From Micromonospora zamorensis (lineage in GTDB: Bacteria; Actinomycetota; Actinomycetes; Mycobacteriales; Micromonosporaceae): a stretch of DNA of 64,000 nt. Where the stretch lies: positions 6,944,001 to 7,008,000 of the forward strand of contig NZ_LT607755.1 in the NCBI RefSeq assembly GCF_900090275.1, in the 5' to 3' direction. Made by a program: the position numbers and the translations under genes. Below are positions 24,681 to 33,079 of this stretch, piece by piece (position 1 is the first letter of the stretch; the number at the start of each line of letters is the position of its first letter). The notes under the pieces were generated by a model. That model ran no database searches. It saw only the letters and a program-made list of their open reading frames with translations, and had not been told where the DNA came from.

Positions 24681-25829
24681 TCAGCGACCGGCGGGCTTGA
24701 GGCCGAGCGGCTTGCCGAGCAGCGACTCACGGCGCATCGCGAGCCGGTCGGCGACGGAGTTGAGTGCCTGCGCGGCCGGGGACTCCGGATCGGCCAGCAC
24801 GATCGGGTTGCCCGCGTCGCCGGCTTCGCGGACCCGGGTGTCCAGCGGGATCTGCCCGAGCAGTGGCACCTGGGCGCCGATGGTCCGGCTCAGCGACTCG
24901 GCGACGGCCGTGCCACCCCCGGCACCAAAGATCTCCATCCGTGAGCCGTCCGGGAGCTCCAGCCAGGACATGTTCTCGATGACGCCGACGACCCGCTGGT
25001 GGGTCTGCAGGGCGATCGCACCGGCCCGCTCGGCCACCTCGGCGGCGGCGGTCTGTGGGGTGGTGACGATCAGGATCTCCGAGTTGGGGAGCAGTTGGGC
25101 CAGCGAGATGGCCACGTCGCCAGTGCCCGGGGGCAGGTCGAGCAGGAGCACGTCCAGGTCGCCCCAGTAGACGTCGGCCAGGAACTGCTGCAACGCCCGG
25201 TGCAGCATCGGGCCGCGCCACACCACTGCGGCGTTGCCGGAGGTGAACATGCCGATGGAGATCACCTTCACGCCGTGCGACTGCGGCGGCATGATCATGT
25301 CTTCGACGCGGGTGGGCCGGGCCTCCGTGCCGAGCATCCGGGGCACCGAGTGGCCGTAGATGTCCGCGTCGACCACGCCGACGGAGAGCCCGCGGGCGGC
25401 GAGGGCCGCTGCCAGGTTGACAGTCACGCTGGACTTGCCGACGCCACCCTTGCCGCTGGCAACCGCGTACACACGGGTGCGCGAGCCGGGCTGGGCGAAC
25501 GGGATGACGGGCTCCTCGGTGGCGCCTCCGCCGCGCAGCTGCGACTGCAACCCCTGCCGCTGCTCGGGGGTCATCACACCGAAGTCGATCTCCACGCCGG
25601 TGACGCCGGGCACCGCTGCGACGGCGGCGGTGATGTCGTTACGCAGCTTGTCCTTCAGGGGGCAGCCGGCGACGGTGAGCAGCAGCTCGACGCGTACGAC
25701 ACCGCTGGCACCGATCGTGGCGGAGCGGACCATGCCCAGCTCGGTGATGGGCCGGCGGATCTCCGGGTCGTTGACGGTGGCCAGGGCGGCCTGGATCGCG
25801 TCCTCGACGGTGCTCACGGGTGCTGACAT
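24681..25829 (-). CDS. mrp: Mrp/ApbC-type Fe-S cluster carrier ATPase
   Basis: A 382-aa P-loop protein. The N-terminal MIP18/DUF59 domain (DAIQAALATVNDPEIRRPI, with one Cys in TVAGCPL) is followed by a deviant Walker A, GKGGVGKSS, and LLLDLPPGTGDV. It is predicted to carry or insert Fe-S clusters. The C-terminal CxxC that binds the cluster in many Mrp proteins is absent: the region reads NMSWLELPDGSRMEIFG, as in the mycobacterial protein. TAGCAT ends 7 nt before the ATG at 25829. It corresponds to Rv1229c. Confidence 0.93.
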   Translation of the reverse strand: MSAPVSTVEDAIQAALATVNDPEIRRPITELGMVRSATIGASGVVRVELLLTVAGCPLKDKLRNDITAAVAAVPGVTGVEIDFGVMTPEQRQGLQSQLRGGGATEEPVIPFAQPGSRTRVYAVASGKGGVGKSSVTVNLAAALAARGLSVGVVDADIYGHSVPRMLGTEARPTRVEDMIMPPQSHGVKVISIGMFTSGNAAVVWRGPMLHRALQQFLADVYWGDLDVLLLDLPPGTGDVAISLAQLLPNSEILIVTTPQTAAAEVAERAGAIALQTHQRVVGVIENMSWLELPDGSRMEIFGAGGGTAVAESLSRTIGAQVPLLGQIPLDTRVREAGDAGNPIVLADPESPAAQALNSVADRLAMRRESLLGKPLGLKPAGR

Positions 25830-25836
25830 GCCCGCA

Positions 25837-25842
25837 ATGCTA
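25837..25842 (-). promoter_or_regulatory. -10-like TAGCAT of mrp
   Basis: TAGCAT on the minus strand ends 7 nt before the mrp ATG. Confidence 0.5.
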
Positions 25843-25905
25843 CGTCGCGGGGCATCCGCTGCCGCCGCTGGCCGGGGCGGTGTGAGCCAATCGATGACCC
25901 GTTGA

Positions 25906-26556
25906 TCAGCCGTCCGCTGGGCGCGGCCCGGTGCCGTCCGGCCGGGCTTCCCGGGCGAAGTCGCCGTCCAGGTCGTCGCGTGGCTCGTCCAGGCCGACAC
26001 CGTCGGTCGGTCGCCTGCCGCGCTTCTCCTGCCGGATGTCCTTGTCCTGCTGGCGGCGTTCCAGCCGTTGCCGGCGCTGCCCCGCCTCGTCCAGTTCCTC
26101 GGCCAGCCGGGCCAGCTCGGAGCGGAGGAAGTCGCGGGTGGCCACCTCACCCATCGCGATCCGCAGTGCGGCGATCTCCCTCGCCAGGTACTCGGTGTCC
26201 GCCTTCTGCGCGGTGGCTCGCCGCCGGTCCTCCTCCAGGGCCACGCGGTCCCGGTCGGCCTGCCGGTTCTGGGCCAGCAGGATCAGCGGCGCCGCGTAGC
26301 TGGCCTGCAACGACAGCACCAGGGTCAGGAACGTGAAGGTGTACGGGTCGAAGCGCAGGTCCGTCGGGGCCAACGTGTTCCAGACGAACCAGATCGCGAT
26401 CACCACCGTCATGACGACGATGAAGTTCGCGGTGCCCATGCCCCGGGCGATGCCCTCGGACCACCGGCCGAAGGCCTCCGCGTCGAACCGGGGCAGCTTG
26501 ATGCCCCGGGGCTCGCGTGGCTGGTCGAGCCGCTCGTTCCGCCGCTGCTCAGCCAT
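25906..26556 (-). CDS. DUF1003 membrane protein
   Basis: A 216-aa protein with two transmembrane helices (residues about 43-63 and 75-95), the DUF1003 signature ending SLQASYAAPLILLAQNRQ, and then a long charged coiled coil. Its ATG lies 8 bp inside the end of the MgtE-N/CBS gene, so the two are coupled. The pair equals Rv1231c-Rv1232c in order. The function is unknown; the association with an MgtE-like cytoplasmic domain suggests a divalent-cation or membrane-linked sensor complex (inference). Confidence 0.88.
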   Translation of the reverse strand: MAEQRRNERLDQPREPRGIKLPRFDAEAFGRWSEGIARGMGTANFIVVMTVVIAIWFVWNTLAPTDLRFDPYTFTFLTLVLSLQASYAAPLILLAQNRQADRDRVALEEDRRRATAQKADTEYLAREIAALRIAMGEVATRDFLRSELARLAEELDEAGQRRQRLERRQQDKDIRQEKRGRRPTDGVGLDEPRDDLDGDFAREARPDGTGPRPADG

Positions 26557-27835
26557 CCGCGCCGTCCAGCCCCACGTCGGTGGTGCCCGGGCCGGTCAGG
26601 GCGTCGCGGTCCCGCCAGTCCCGGGGCAGCGAGTGGTCCAGCACGTCGTCCACTGTCACGGCGCCGACCAGCCGGTTGCTCCGGTCGATCACCGGCATGG
26701 CGACCAGGTCGTAGGTGGCCATCCGACGGGTGATCTCCGGTAACGGGGTGGTGGGGCGCAGCGGGTCGATGTCGTTGACCACCACCTTGCCCAGCAGGTC
26801 GGCCGGCGGCTCACGCAGCAGCGCCTGGAAGTGCACCATGCCCAGGTAGCGGCCAGTCGGGGTGATCTGCGGCGCCCGGGTCACGAAGACCTGTGCGGCG
26901 ACGGCGGGAGAGAGCTGTGGCTCCCGGATCCGGGCCAGCGCCTCGGCGACGGTGGCGTCCGGCGGCAGGATGACCGGCTCCGAGGTCATCACACTGCCCG
27001 CCGTGCCGGGCGTGTATTTCAGGAGCTGACGCACCGGGTCGGCCTCGTCCGGCTCCATGAGGTCCAGCAGCACGTCCTGCTCCGGTGGGGGCAGCTCGTT
27101 GAGCAGGTCCGCGGCGTCGTCCGGGTCCATCTCCTCCAGTACGTCGGCGGCCCGCTCCCGGTCGAGGGCGGCGAGGATCTCCACCTGGTCGTGCTCGGGC
27201 AGCTCGCTGAGCACGTCGGCCAGCCGCTCGTCGTCCAGCGCGGCAGCGACCTCGTTGCGCCGGGCGTCGGGCAGGTCCTGCAGCGCGTTGGCCAGGTCGG
27301 CCGGGCGCATGTCCTCCAGGACGGCGAGCAGGTTGGCCGTACCCCGGTTGTCGGCGATGCCGCTGAGCCCGCGCACCCGGTCCCACTCGACCTGGTGCAG
27401 GTGGCCGCGGCGGCTGAGCCGACCGGTCTGCTCCCGTACGGCGACGCGGGTCAGCGACCACTCGCCGCCCCGGCTGCAGTCCATCGCGACGTCCACGACG
27501 GCGCCGGGCTGGCCGCCCGGGTCGAGCTGTACCCGTCGGTCCAGCAGTTCCTGGAGCACCAGCAGCTCGTTCGGGCGCTTCTCGAACCGGCGCAGGTTGA
27601 GGGTGCCGGAGCCCAGCACGACGGCGTCCACGTCGATGGACGTGATCCGGTTGATGGACAGGAAGATCCGGCGGCGCATCGGCATCTCGGCGACGAGGCC
27701 CACCACCTCCGGGGGCCTTTTGGTCGCCCGCAGCCGTGCCACGGCGTCACGAACCCGCCCCACCTGGTCACCGTTCGGGTCGAAGACGGCGACTCCGGCG
27801 AGACGGGCGATGTAGACCCGGGTCGGCGTGCTCAC
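26549..27835 (-). CDS. MgtE-N and CBS domain protein lacking the channel domain
   Basis: A 428-aa soluble protein. An N-terminal PRC-barrel-like part (RVYIARLAGVAVFDPNGDQ) is followed by MgtE-N superhelical repeats (DLANALQDLPDARRNEVAAA and on, about 180-280) and two CBS domains (from MTSEPVILPPDATVAEAL). The MgtE transmembrane Mg2+ channel is missing, so it is not itself a transporter. The neighbouring DUF1003 protein may supply the membrane part. The start is GTG 27835, with TAGGCT ending 7 nt before it. Confidence 0.88.
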   Translation of the reverse strand: MSTPTRVYIARLAGVAVFDPNGDQVGRVRDAVARLRATKRPPEVVGLVAEMPMRRRIFLSINRITSIDVDAVVLGSGTLNLRRFEKRPNELLVLQELLDRRVQLDPGGQPGAVVDVAMDCSRGGEWSLTRVAVREQTGRLSRRGHLHQVEWDRVRGLSGIADNRGTANLLAVLEDMRPADLANALQDLPDARRNEVAAALDDERLADVLSELPEHDQVEILAALDRERAADVLEEMDPDDAADLLNELPPPEQDVLLDLMEPDEADPVRQLLKYTPGTAGSVMTSEPVILPPDATVAEALARIREPQLSPAVAAQVFVTRAPQITPTGRYLGMVHFQALLREPPADLLGKVVVNDIDPLRPTTPLPEITRRMATYDLVAMPVIDRSNRLVGAVTVDDVLDHSLPRDWRDRDALTGPGTTDVGLDGADG

Positions 27836-27842
27836 GGGCACC

Positions 27843-27848
27843 AGCCTA
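27843..27848 (-). promoter_or_regulatory. -10-like TAGGCT, minus half of a compact divergent promoter
   Basis: TAGGCT on the minus strand ends 7 nt before GTG 27835. It lies only 6 bp from the opposite -10 of the phzF-like gene. Confidence 0.55.
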
Positions 27849-27854
27849 AGCGCC

Positions 27855-27860
27855 TAGTGT
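27855..27860 (+). promoter_or_regulatory. -10-like TAGTGT, plus half of a compact divergent promoter
   Basis: TAGTGT ends 8 nt before ATG 27869. A -35 box at standard spacing would fall on the start codon of the divergent gene. Confidence 0.55.
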
Positions 27861-27868
27861 TTATCAAC

Positions 27869-28738
27869 ATGTCGACCTTGGCCTACGAGATCGTGGACGT
27901 CTTCACCGACCGCCCTTTCGCCGGCAACCCGCTGGCCGTGGTGTTCGGCGCGGAAGCGCTGGCCACCGAGCAGATGCAGGCGCTCGCGTTGGAGTTCAAC
28001 CTGTCCGAGACGGTGTTCGTGCTGCCACCGACCCAGGTCGGCGCCACCTACCGGGCCCGGATCTTCACCCCGGTGGAGGAGTTGCCGTTCGCCGGGCACC
28101 CGAGCGTCGGCGCGGCGGTCACCGCCAGCCGCCGGGGCATGTTCGGTGTGGGACAGGTCACCCAGGAGTGCGAGGCCGGGGTGCTGCCGATCGAGGTGAC
28201 CGCGTCGGGGGCGACGCTGACCGGGGGCACGCCGACTCTCGGGCCGGAGTTGGACCCGGAGCCGTTGCTGGAGATCGCCGGGCTGCTCGCGGACGACCAC
28301 ATCGGGCCCGCTCCCCGCGTCGCCGGCTGCGGTTTGGAGTTCCCGTACCTCCCGGTGCGTCCGGAGTCGGTGGCCCGCGCGCGGGTGAACGCGACGGCGG
28401 CGCAGCGTTATGGGGTGTCGCACGTCAGCGTCTTCTCCTGGGACGCCGCCACGCAAACCGCGCACGCCCGGGTCTTCGTGCCGGGGATGGGTGTCCCGGA
28501 GGACCCGGCGACCGGCTCGGCGGCCCTCGGCCTCGGTGTCTGGCTGGTGGCGAGCGGTCAGCTGCCGGCCGAAGGGCTGTCCCGTTACGCGGTCCGTCAG
28601 GGTGTGGAGATCAACCGCCCGTCCTCGCTGGCCTGCACGGTCACCGCGGCGAACGGTGTGGCGGTCGGCGCGACCGTCGCCGGTCAGGTGATGCCGGTGG
28701 CGCGCGGTGAGATCGCGGTGCCGCCGTTCGTGGGCTGA
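27869..28738 (+). CDS. PhzF-family epimerase/isomerase
   Basis: A 289-aa protein of the PhzF / diaminopimelate-epimerase-like fold. FTDRPFAGNPLAVVF at the N-terminus, the catalytic Glu in EFNLSETVFV and GVPEDPATGSAALGLG at the C-terminal half are all present. Most relatives are uncharacterised isomerases; PhzF itself acts in phenazine synthesis, but no other phenazine gene is here. It is divergent from the MgtE-N/CBS gene with 33 bp between start codons. Confidence 0.9.
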   Translation: MSTLAYEIVDVFTDRPFAGNPLAVVFGAEALATEQMQALALEFNLSETVFVLPPTQVGATYRARIFTPVEELPFAGHPSVGAAVTASRRGMFGVGQVTQECEAGVLPIEVTASGATLTGGTPTLGPELDPEPLLEIAGLLADDHIGPAPRVAGCGLEFPYLPVRPESVARARVNATAAQRYGVSHVSVFSWDAATQTAHARVFVPGMGVPEDPATGSAALGLGVWLVASGQLPAEGLSRYAVRQGVEINRPSSLACTVTAANGVAVGATVAGQVMPVARGEIAVPPFVG

Positions 28739-28796
28739 TCGCACCAAAGCGCCGCCGGCCTACGCGTCAGCGGCCAAGGTGCGGCAGGATGCGAGG

Positions 28797-29306
28797 GTGA
28801 CTGACGACGCGCGCGGGTCGACGCCGCTGGTCGACGAGGCGATGAAGAAGGCCGCCGTGGCCTGGGTCAGCGTTTCCGGTGGGCCGGCGCTCGCGCTCTG
28901 GTGCGCCCCACTGGAGGGCGCTCTCCTGGTGGTCAGCGGGCCGGGCGAGCAGGCAGCGCCGGGTCTGGCCGACGCCACCGAGGCGCAGGTCTCCCTGCGC
29001 GGCGACCACGGTGGTCGGATCGTCACCTGGTCGGCACAGGTGAGCCGGGTGCAGCCGGGCACCGAGGCGTGGGACACCACCGCGCCGCTGGTGGCGGCGA
29101 AGCGTCTCAACGCGCCCGGTCCGACCGCTGATCTGGTGGCCCGCTGGGCCGCCGACGGATGCGCGGTCAACCGGCTCACCCCGGCCGGAACGCCGCTGGC
29201 CGGCGCGGACCTGCCGGCCGACGCGCAGGCCGAGCCGCCTCGGCCCACACCGGCCGTCCGGGCCACCCGCAAGCCGTTCCGCCTGCACCGGGTTCGTCGC
29301 CGCTGA
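28797..29306 (+). CDS. Conserved hypothetical protein
   Basis: A 169-aa protein that I do not recognise. The core (AVAWVSVSGGPALALWCAPL, LLVVSGPGEQ, GRIVTWSAQV) reads as a beta-barrel of the flavin-nucleotide or pyridoxamine-oxidase-like type, followed by a Pro/Arg-rich basic tail. It starts at GTG 28797, with GGCAGGAT ending 6 nt before it. The frame opens at 28707, but that part overlaps phzF. Confidence 0.6.
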   Translation: MTDDARGSTPLVDEAMKKAAVAWVSVSGGPALALWCAPLEGALLVVSGPGEQAAPGLADATEAQVSLRGDHGGRIVTWSAQVSRVQPGTEAWDTTAPLVAAKRLNAPGPTADLVARWAADGCAVNRLTPAGTPLAGADLPADAQAEPPRPTPAVRATRKPFRLHRVRRR

Positions 29307-29314
29307 TCGGCGCG

Positions 29315-30034
29315 TCAACCCGTCCGGCCGCCGGCGCCCACCACCTCGGCGTCGACGTCGACCAGGGCGAGCACCTCGCGCAGGGTGCCGATTGTGGGGC
29401 CGCGCCAGTCCAGGTCGGCGTTGAACACCATGTGTGTGGCCAGGTCCGCCGCGGCGAGCCGGACCGCGGTCATCCCGGCCCGCTCGGCGCCGGTCAACTC
29501 CTGGCTGCCGCCGTCACCGACGTACAGGCAGTTGCCCGGGGCGAGCCCGAGCCGCTGGCAGGCGGTCAGGTAGAGCGCCGGGTCCGGCTTGCACCGTCCA
29601 ACCTGTACCGAGAAGACCCGCACGTCGAGCAGCCGGGCGACCGCGAGCTGTGGCAGGAAGGCCGGCAGTTCGTGCGTACAGTCGCTGATCACCCCGGTAC
29701 GCAGGCCGCGCTGGCGTAGGGCCGCCAGCACCGGCACGGCGTCGGCCCGCAGCCAGGTGTCCGCGCGGACCGCCCGGTGCCGGGACGCCACGGCCGCCCG
29801 CACCGCGGTGTCGTTCGGGTGTACGCCGGCCTGGGCGCACACCCACCGAAGGGTCGCCTCCGCGTTGCCGAGTCGACCGGTGGCCCGCTCGTAGTACGTG
29901 CGGTCCAGCACCTCGGTCAACGTGTCGGTGTCGCATCCGAGCAGCTCGGCGGTGTCGGTGTGCGCGACACCGCGCTGCACCGAACGGGTGAGGGTGCCGA
30001 AGAAATCGAACAGCACCGCCTGGTAGGTGGGCAT
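29315..30034 (-). CDS. HAD-superfamily hydrolase
   Basis: A 239-aa phosphatase-type protein. Motif I reads LFDFFGTLT, so the first nucleophile Asp is present (DFFGT; the common form is DxDGT), motif II Ser/Thr in VISDCTHE, motif III Lys in RCKPDPALY and motif IV in YVGDGGSQE. GGAGG precedes the ATG at 30034. The substrate is unknown; the short cap and overall layout suit a small-molecule phosphatase or dehalogenase-like member. Confidence 0.88.
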   Translation of the reverse strand: MPTYQAVLFDFFGTLTRSVQRGVAHTDTAELLGCDTDTLTEVLDRTYYERATGRLGNAEATLRWVCAQAGVHPNDTAVRAAVASRHRAVRADTWLRADAVPVLAALRQRGLRTGVISDCTHELPAFLPQLAVARLLDVRVFSVQVGRCKPDPALYLTACQRLGLAPGNCLYVGDGGSQELTGAERAGMTAVRLAAADLATHMVFNADLDWRGPTIGTLREVLALVDVDAEVVGAGGRTG

Positions 30035-30140
30035 GGGGGAGCGCCTCCGGGCGGTCGGGGGTTGGCGGCGCGGACCCGCGTGATCGTAACGGAGTGATGA
30101 CCCTGCGTGTTGTCCGTCATACGTGTGAGGATTACGTCCC

Positions 30141-31097
30141 GTGTCCCCACCTTCACCCCGGCCGTCCCTGGATCCGCTGACCACCGGCGCGGTCGGTCTG
30201 GCCGTGGTCGCCGTGTCGTCGTCCGCGCCACTGATCGCGTACGCCGCCGCACCCGCGCTGGCCATCGCGTTCTGGCGCAACCTGCTCGCGGTGGCAGTGC
30301 TGAGCCCTTTCGCGCTGGCCCGCCGTCGCGCCGAGTTCCGCAGGCTGACCACCGGCGTGGGCCGGCGGGAGGGACTGTTCTGCATCCTGTCCGGGGTCGC
30401 GCTGGCCGGTCACTTCGCGACGTGGGTGCCGAGCGCCCAGCTCACCTCGGTCGCCACGTCCACCGCCCTGGTCGCCACCCAGCCGGTCTGGCAGGGGCTG
30501 ATCGCGCGCGCCCAGGGGCGTGGGCTGCCCCGGATCGTGTGGATCGGCATCGCGGTGGCGGTCGGCGGCGCCGCGATCGCCACCGGGGTGGACGTGGGGG
30601 TCTCCGGCAGGGCCGTCCTCGGCGACGTGCTGGCGTTGACCGGCGGCATGTTCGCCGCCGTCTACACCGCCTTCGGTGAGCGGGCGCGGACCAGCATCAG
30701 CACCACCACCTACACCACCATCTGTTACGGGATCTGTGCACTGCTCCTGCTGGTCATGTGCCTGATCGGCGGCGTACGGCTGACCGGGTTCGACGGGCGG
30801 ACCTGGCTGGCCATCCTTGCCCTCGTGGTCGGTGCCCAACTGCTCGGGCACTCGATGTTCAACTACGCGCTGAAGAAGATCCCGGCGACCACGGTGAGCG
30901 TGCTGATCCTGCTGGAGGCGCCCGGCGCGGCCCTGCTCGGTTGGGCCTGGCTGGGTCAGGTTCCCCGCCCGTACGCGTTGCTCGGGATGGCGCTGCTGCT
31001 GGCCGGGGTGGCGGTGGTGGTGCTCGGCGGCGCCCGGGCCGCTCGCCGGCCGGCACCCACCGCGCTGCCGGCCGACCCGACCCCGCTGAACGACTGA
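30141..31097 (+). CDS. EamA/DMT-family transporter
   Basis: A 318-aa membrane protein with about ten helices and an internal EamA duplication (first half to about 150, second half from about 165). The repeat signatures near FWRNLLAVAVL and MFNYALKKIPATTVSVLILLE are typical of the drug/metabolite transporter superfamily. It likely exports or imports a small metabolite; no substrate clue is present. It starts at GTG 30141 and is convergent with the P-loop gene, 6 bp between the ends. Confidence 0.9.
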   Translation: MSPPSPRPSLDPLTTGAVGLAVVAVSSSAPLIAYAAAPALAIAFWRNLLAVAVLSPFALARRRAEFRRLTTGVGRREGLFCILSGVALAGHFATWVPSAQLTSVATSTALVATQPVWQGLIARAQGRGLPRIVWIGIAVAVGGAAIATGVDVGVSGRAVLGDVLALTGGMFAAVYTAFGERARTSISTTTYTTICYGICALLLLVMCLIGGVRLTGFDGRTWLAILALVVGAQLLGHSMFNYALKKIPATTVSVLILLEAPGAALLGWAWLGQVPRPYALLGMALLLAGVAVVVLGGARAARRPAPTALPADPTPLND

Positions 31098-31103
31098 CGG
31101 CCT

Positions 31104-31748
31104 TCACAGGTACGCGGCGAAGTGGTTCGCGACCAGATCGGTCAGCTGATCACCGTCGAGGCTGCCGTCCACCTGGACCACCCGGACGCCCAGCCGCGCG
31201 GCCTGCGCCACTGCGTCCGCCGCCACCAGTTCGTCCCTTGCCCACCTGTTGCGGAGGGCCCGCTCGGGGTCACTGACCCCCGCTGCGGCGATGCTGGCAC
31301 GCGGCAGCCGGGCGATCTGCTGGGCGCGGAACTCGGCAGTGGGCACCAGCACCACCAGTTGCCGTACCGATCCGACGACCGGTGCCACCAACTCCGGTCG
31401 CAGCCCCCAGCCTTCGGCCACCACCCGGCGGCCGGGCACCAGCGCGCTGAGGTCGTCGAGCACCCACGCGAAGCGGCGGGGAAAACCTGCCAGTGTCTCG
31501 GCAGCCATTCGGGCTGGCTCGGTGCGTACCCAGGTCGTCTCCGGATCGGGACCGGCCGGCGGTTCGCCGTGCCGGACCCGGTCTGCGATGCGCCGGTCGT
31601 CGTGCCCTCGGGCGTCGTGCCGGTCGTAGAGGTATGCCGTCAGACCGAACCGCATGGCCAGGTTGACGGCGACTGTCGACTTGCCGGCCCATTGCCCGCC
31701 GCCGATCCAGAGGGCCCGGCGCGCGGTGGCGGTCGCATCGAATTCCAT
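31104..31748 (-). CDS. P-loop NTPase/kinase-like protein
   Basis: A 214-aa protein with Walker A GGGQWAGKST (residues about 15-24) and an Asp pair in WVLDDLSAL that may be Walker B. It resembles small nucleoside/adenylate-kinase-like P-loop proteins of actinobacteria, of unknown substrate. The start is uncertain: ATG 31748 with GAGG very close, or GTG 31772. It stands alone. Confidence 0.75.
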   Translation of the reverse strand: MEFDATATARRALWIGGGQWAGKSTVAVNLAMRFGLTAYLYDRHDARGHDDRRIADRVRHGEPPAGPDPETTWVRTEPARMAAETLAGFPRRFAWVLDDLSALVPGRRVVAEGWGLRPELVAPVVGSVRQLVVLVPTAEFRAQQIARLPRASIAAAGVSDPERALRNRWARDELVAADAVAQAARLGVRVVQVDGSLDGDQLTDLVANHFAAYL

Positions 31749-31840
31749 GCCTCGATGTTGGTTGCCGACCACTCCAAGATCAAGTCTTGTTCTCGCCCGC
31801 CACCCTGTGATGAAGTGAGGGAAGACGCAGGTCCCTCCGG

Positions 31841-32116
31841 TCAGACCTCGTGGACCTCGATGACCCGGGTCGTCGGTGCGGCTTCGCCGAGCGCGGCGCG
31901 CAGCGCGGCCCGTTCCGGATCGACGAGGAACGACTCGTAGCCGGCGCGGGCGTCGAACCGGATCACGTGCACCTCGGTCTGCCCGTCGGTGCCACGCAGC
32001 CGCCGTTCCAGCTGGCCGCCGTGCCGCCCGAGAAAGGCCAGCACGGCGTCCTCGTAGCGTTGCCCGGCGGCCTCGGCCCCGGATGCGTACTCGACCAGCG
32101 CGACGAGAGTGAGCAT
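31841..32116 (-). CDS. Small dimeric alpha-beta barrel protein (ABM/DUF1330-like)
   Basis: A 91-aa protein with the alternating strand-helix order of the dimeric ferredoxin-like barrel (LTLVALVEY, HVIRFDARAGYESFLVDPER). Members include monooxygenases and stand-alone binding proteins. It follows an SDR gene by 10 bp on the same strand. ATG 32116 is chosen because TAGCGT ends 7 nt before it; that hexamer includes the TAG stop of the upstream gene. Confidence 0.7.
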   Translation of the reverse strand: MLTLVALVEYASGAEAAGQRYEDAVLAFLGRHGGQLERRLRGTDGQTEVHVIRFDARAGYESFLVDPERAALRAALGEAAPTTRVIEVHEV

Positions 32117-32123
32117 GGCGGCC

Positions 32124-32129
32124 ACGCTA
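32124..32129 (-). promoter_or_regulatory. -10-like TAGCGT overlapping the SDR stop codon
   Basis: TAGCGT on the minus strand ends 7 nt before ATG 32116. Its first three bases are the SDR stop codon. Co-transcription with the SDR gene is equally possible. Confidence 0.4.
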
Positions 32130-32972
32130 CCCAGCGATGCCGACGGCCTTCGCGCTCGCCTCCCAGAGTCGGGCGGCGAGCCGCGGGTCGCTGGCCTTGC
32201 GGTACGGCCGACGCGGGCGACGGTCGGCGTAGAAGCCGCCGTTGGTCAGCCGGGACCGGTCCTGGTTGGCCAGCCACACCAGGGTCTCGGCGCCCTTCTC
32301 CGGGCTGCGGAACGGCATGAACCGCATGCCGAACGCGACCAGCCTGCTGTCGTTGCCGAACCGGGTGCGCACCACCCCGGGGTGGAAGCAGTACGCGGAC
32401 ATCTCCGGCCAGCGTCGGGCCGCCTCGGCGGTGAACAGGATGTTCGCCTGCTTGCTGGTTCCGTACGCGCCGATCGGCCGGTAGCCGCGCAGCGGCGCGT
32501 TCAGGTCGTCCGGGTCGAGCGCGCCGAAGCGGTGCGCACCGGAGGCGGTCACCACGATTCGGCCCACCCGGTCGGCGAGCAGGTTGGTCAGCAGGAACGG
32601 GGCCAGGTGGTTGGCCTGGATCGACATCTCGAAGCCGTCGACGGTGGTGAGTGGTTGCAGCGCGATGGCACCGGCGTTGTTGGCGAGCACGTCGATCCGG
32701 TCGTAGGCGGCCCGTAGCTGCTCGGCGAGCCGTCGCACGTCGTCCAGGACCGCGAAGTCGGCTCGGAACAACTCCGGACGCTCGCCCGAGTTCTCCCGTA
32801 CCCGCTCCGCTGCGGCCTGGAGGCGCGCCGGGTCCCGCCCGACCAGCACAACCTGGTCACCGCGGCAGGCCAGCTGCACGGCGGCGGCCAACCCGATGCC
32901 GGAGCTTGCCCCGGTCACCACCACCAGCCGACGCCCAGTGAGATCTTCCACAGGTCCATTCACCCCGGTCAT
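32127..32972 (-). CDS. Short-chain dehydrogenase, retinol-dehydrogenase-like
   Basis: A 281-aa SDR. The cofactor motif is VVTGASSGIGLAAA, the NAG motif is VLANNAGAI, the catalytic Ser is in VVTASGAHRFG and YxxxK is YGTSK. The overall length and the C-terminal layout suit the RDH/WWOX-like SDR group acting on lipophilic alcohols or ketones. TAACCT ends 6 nt before ATG 32972. It is divergent from the CitE-like gene, 107 bp apart. Confidence 0.9.
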   Translation of the reverse strand: MTGVNGPVEDLTGRRLVVVTGASSGIGLAAAVQLACRGDQVVLVGRDPARLQAAAERVRENSGERPELFRADFAVLDDVRRLAEQLRAAYDRIDVLANNAGAIALQPLTTVDGFEMSIQANHLAPFLLTNLLADRVGRIVVTASGAHRFGALDPDDLNAPLRGYRPIGAYGTSKQANILFTAEAARRWPEMSAYCFHPGVVRTRFGNDSRLVAFGMRFMPFRSPEKGAETLVWLANQDRSRLTNGGFYADRRPRRPYRKASDPRLAARLWEASAKAVGIAG

Positions 32973-32978
32973 GGCGCG

Positions 32979-32984
32979 AGGTTA
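32979..32984 (-). promoter_or_regulatory. -10-like TAACCT of the SDR gene
   Basis: TAACCT on the minus strand ends 6 nt before ATG 32972. Confidence 0.45.
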
Positions 32985-33079
32985 CCGTGGCGTCACAACG
33001 CCCTTTGGGATCGTTAAGTTCTCAACTCTGTCGTCAGGTGGCGTCGGCATGCCCGCCGGACGCTGGAAGGAGCGCATCC

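Noticed and set aside
27843..27860. Mg2+ riboswitch before the MgtE-like gene
   Set aside because: The start codon lies 7 nt after the likely -10 box, so there is no leader to contain a riboswitch.
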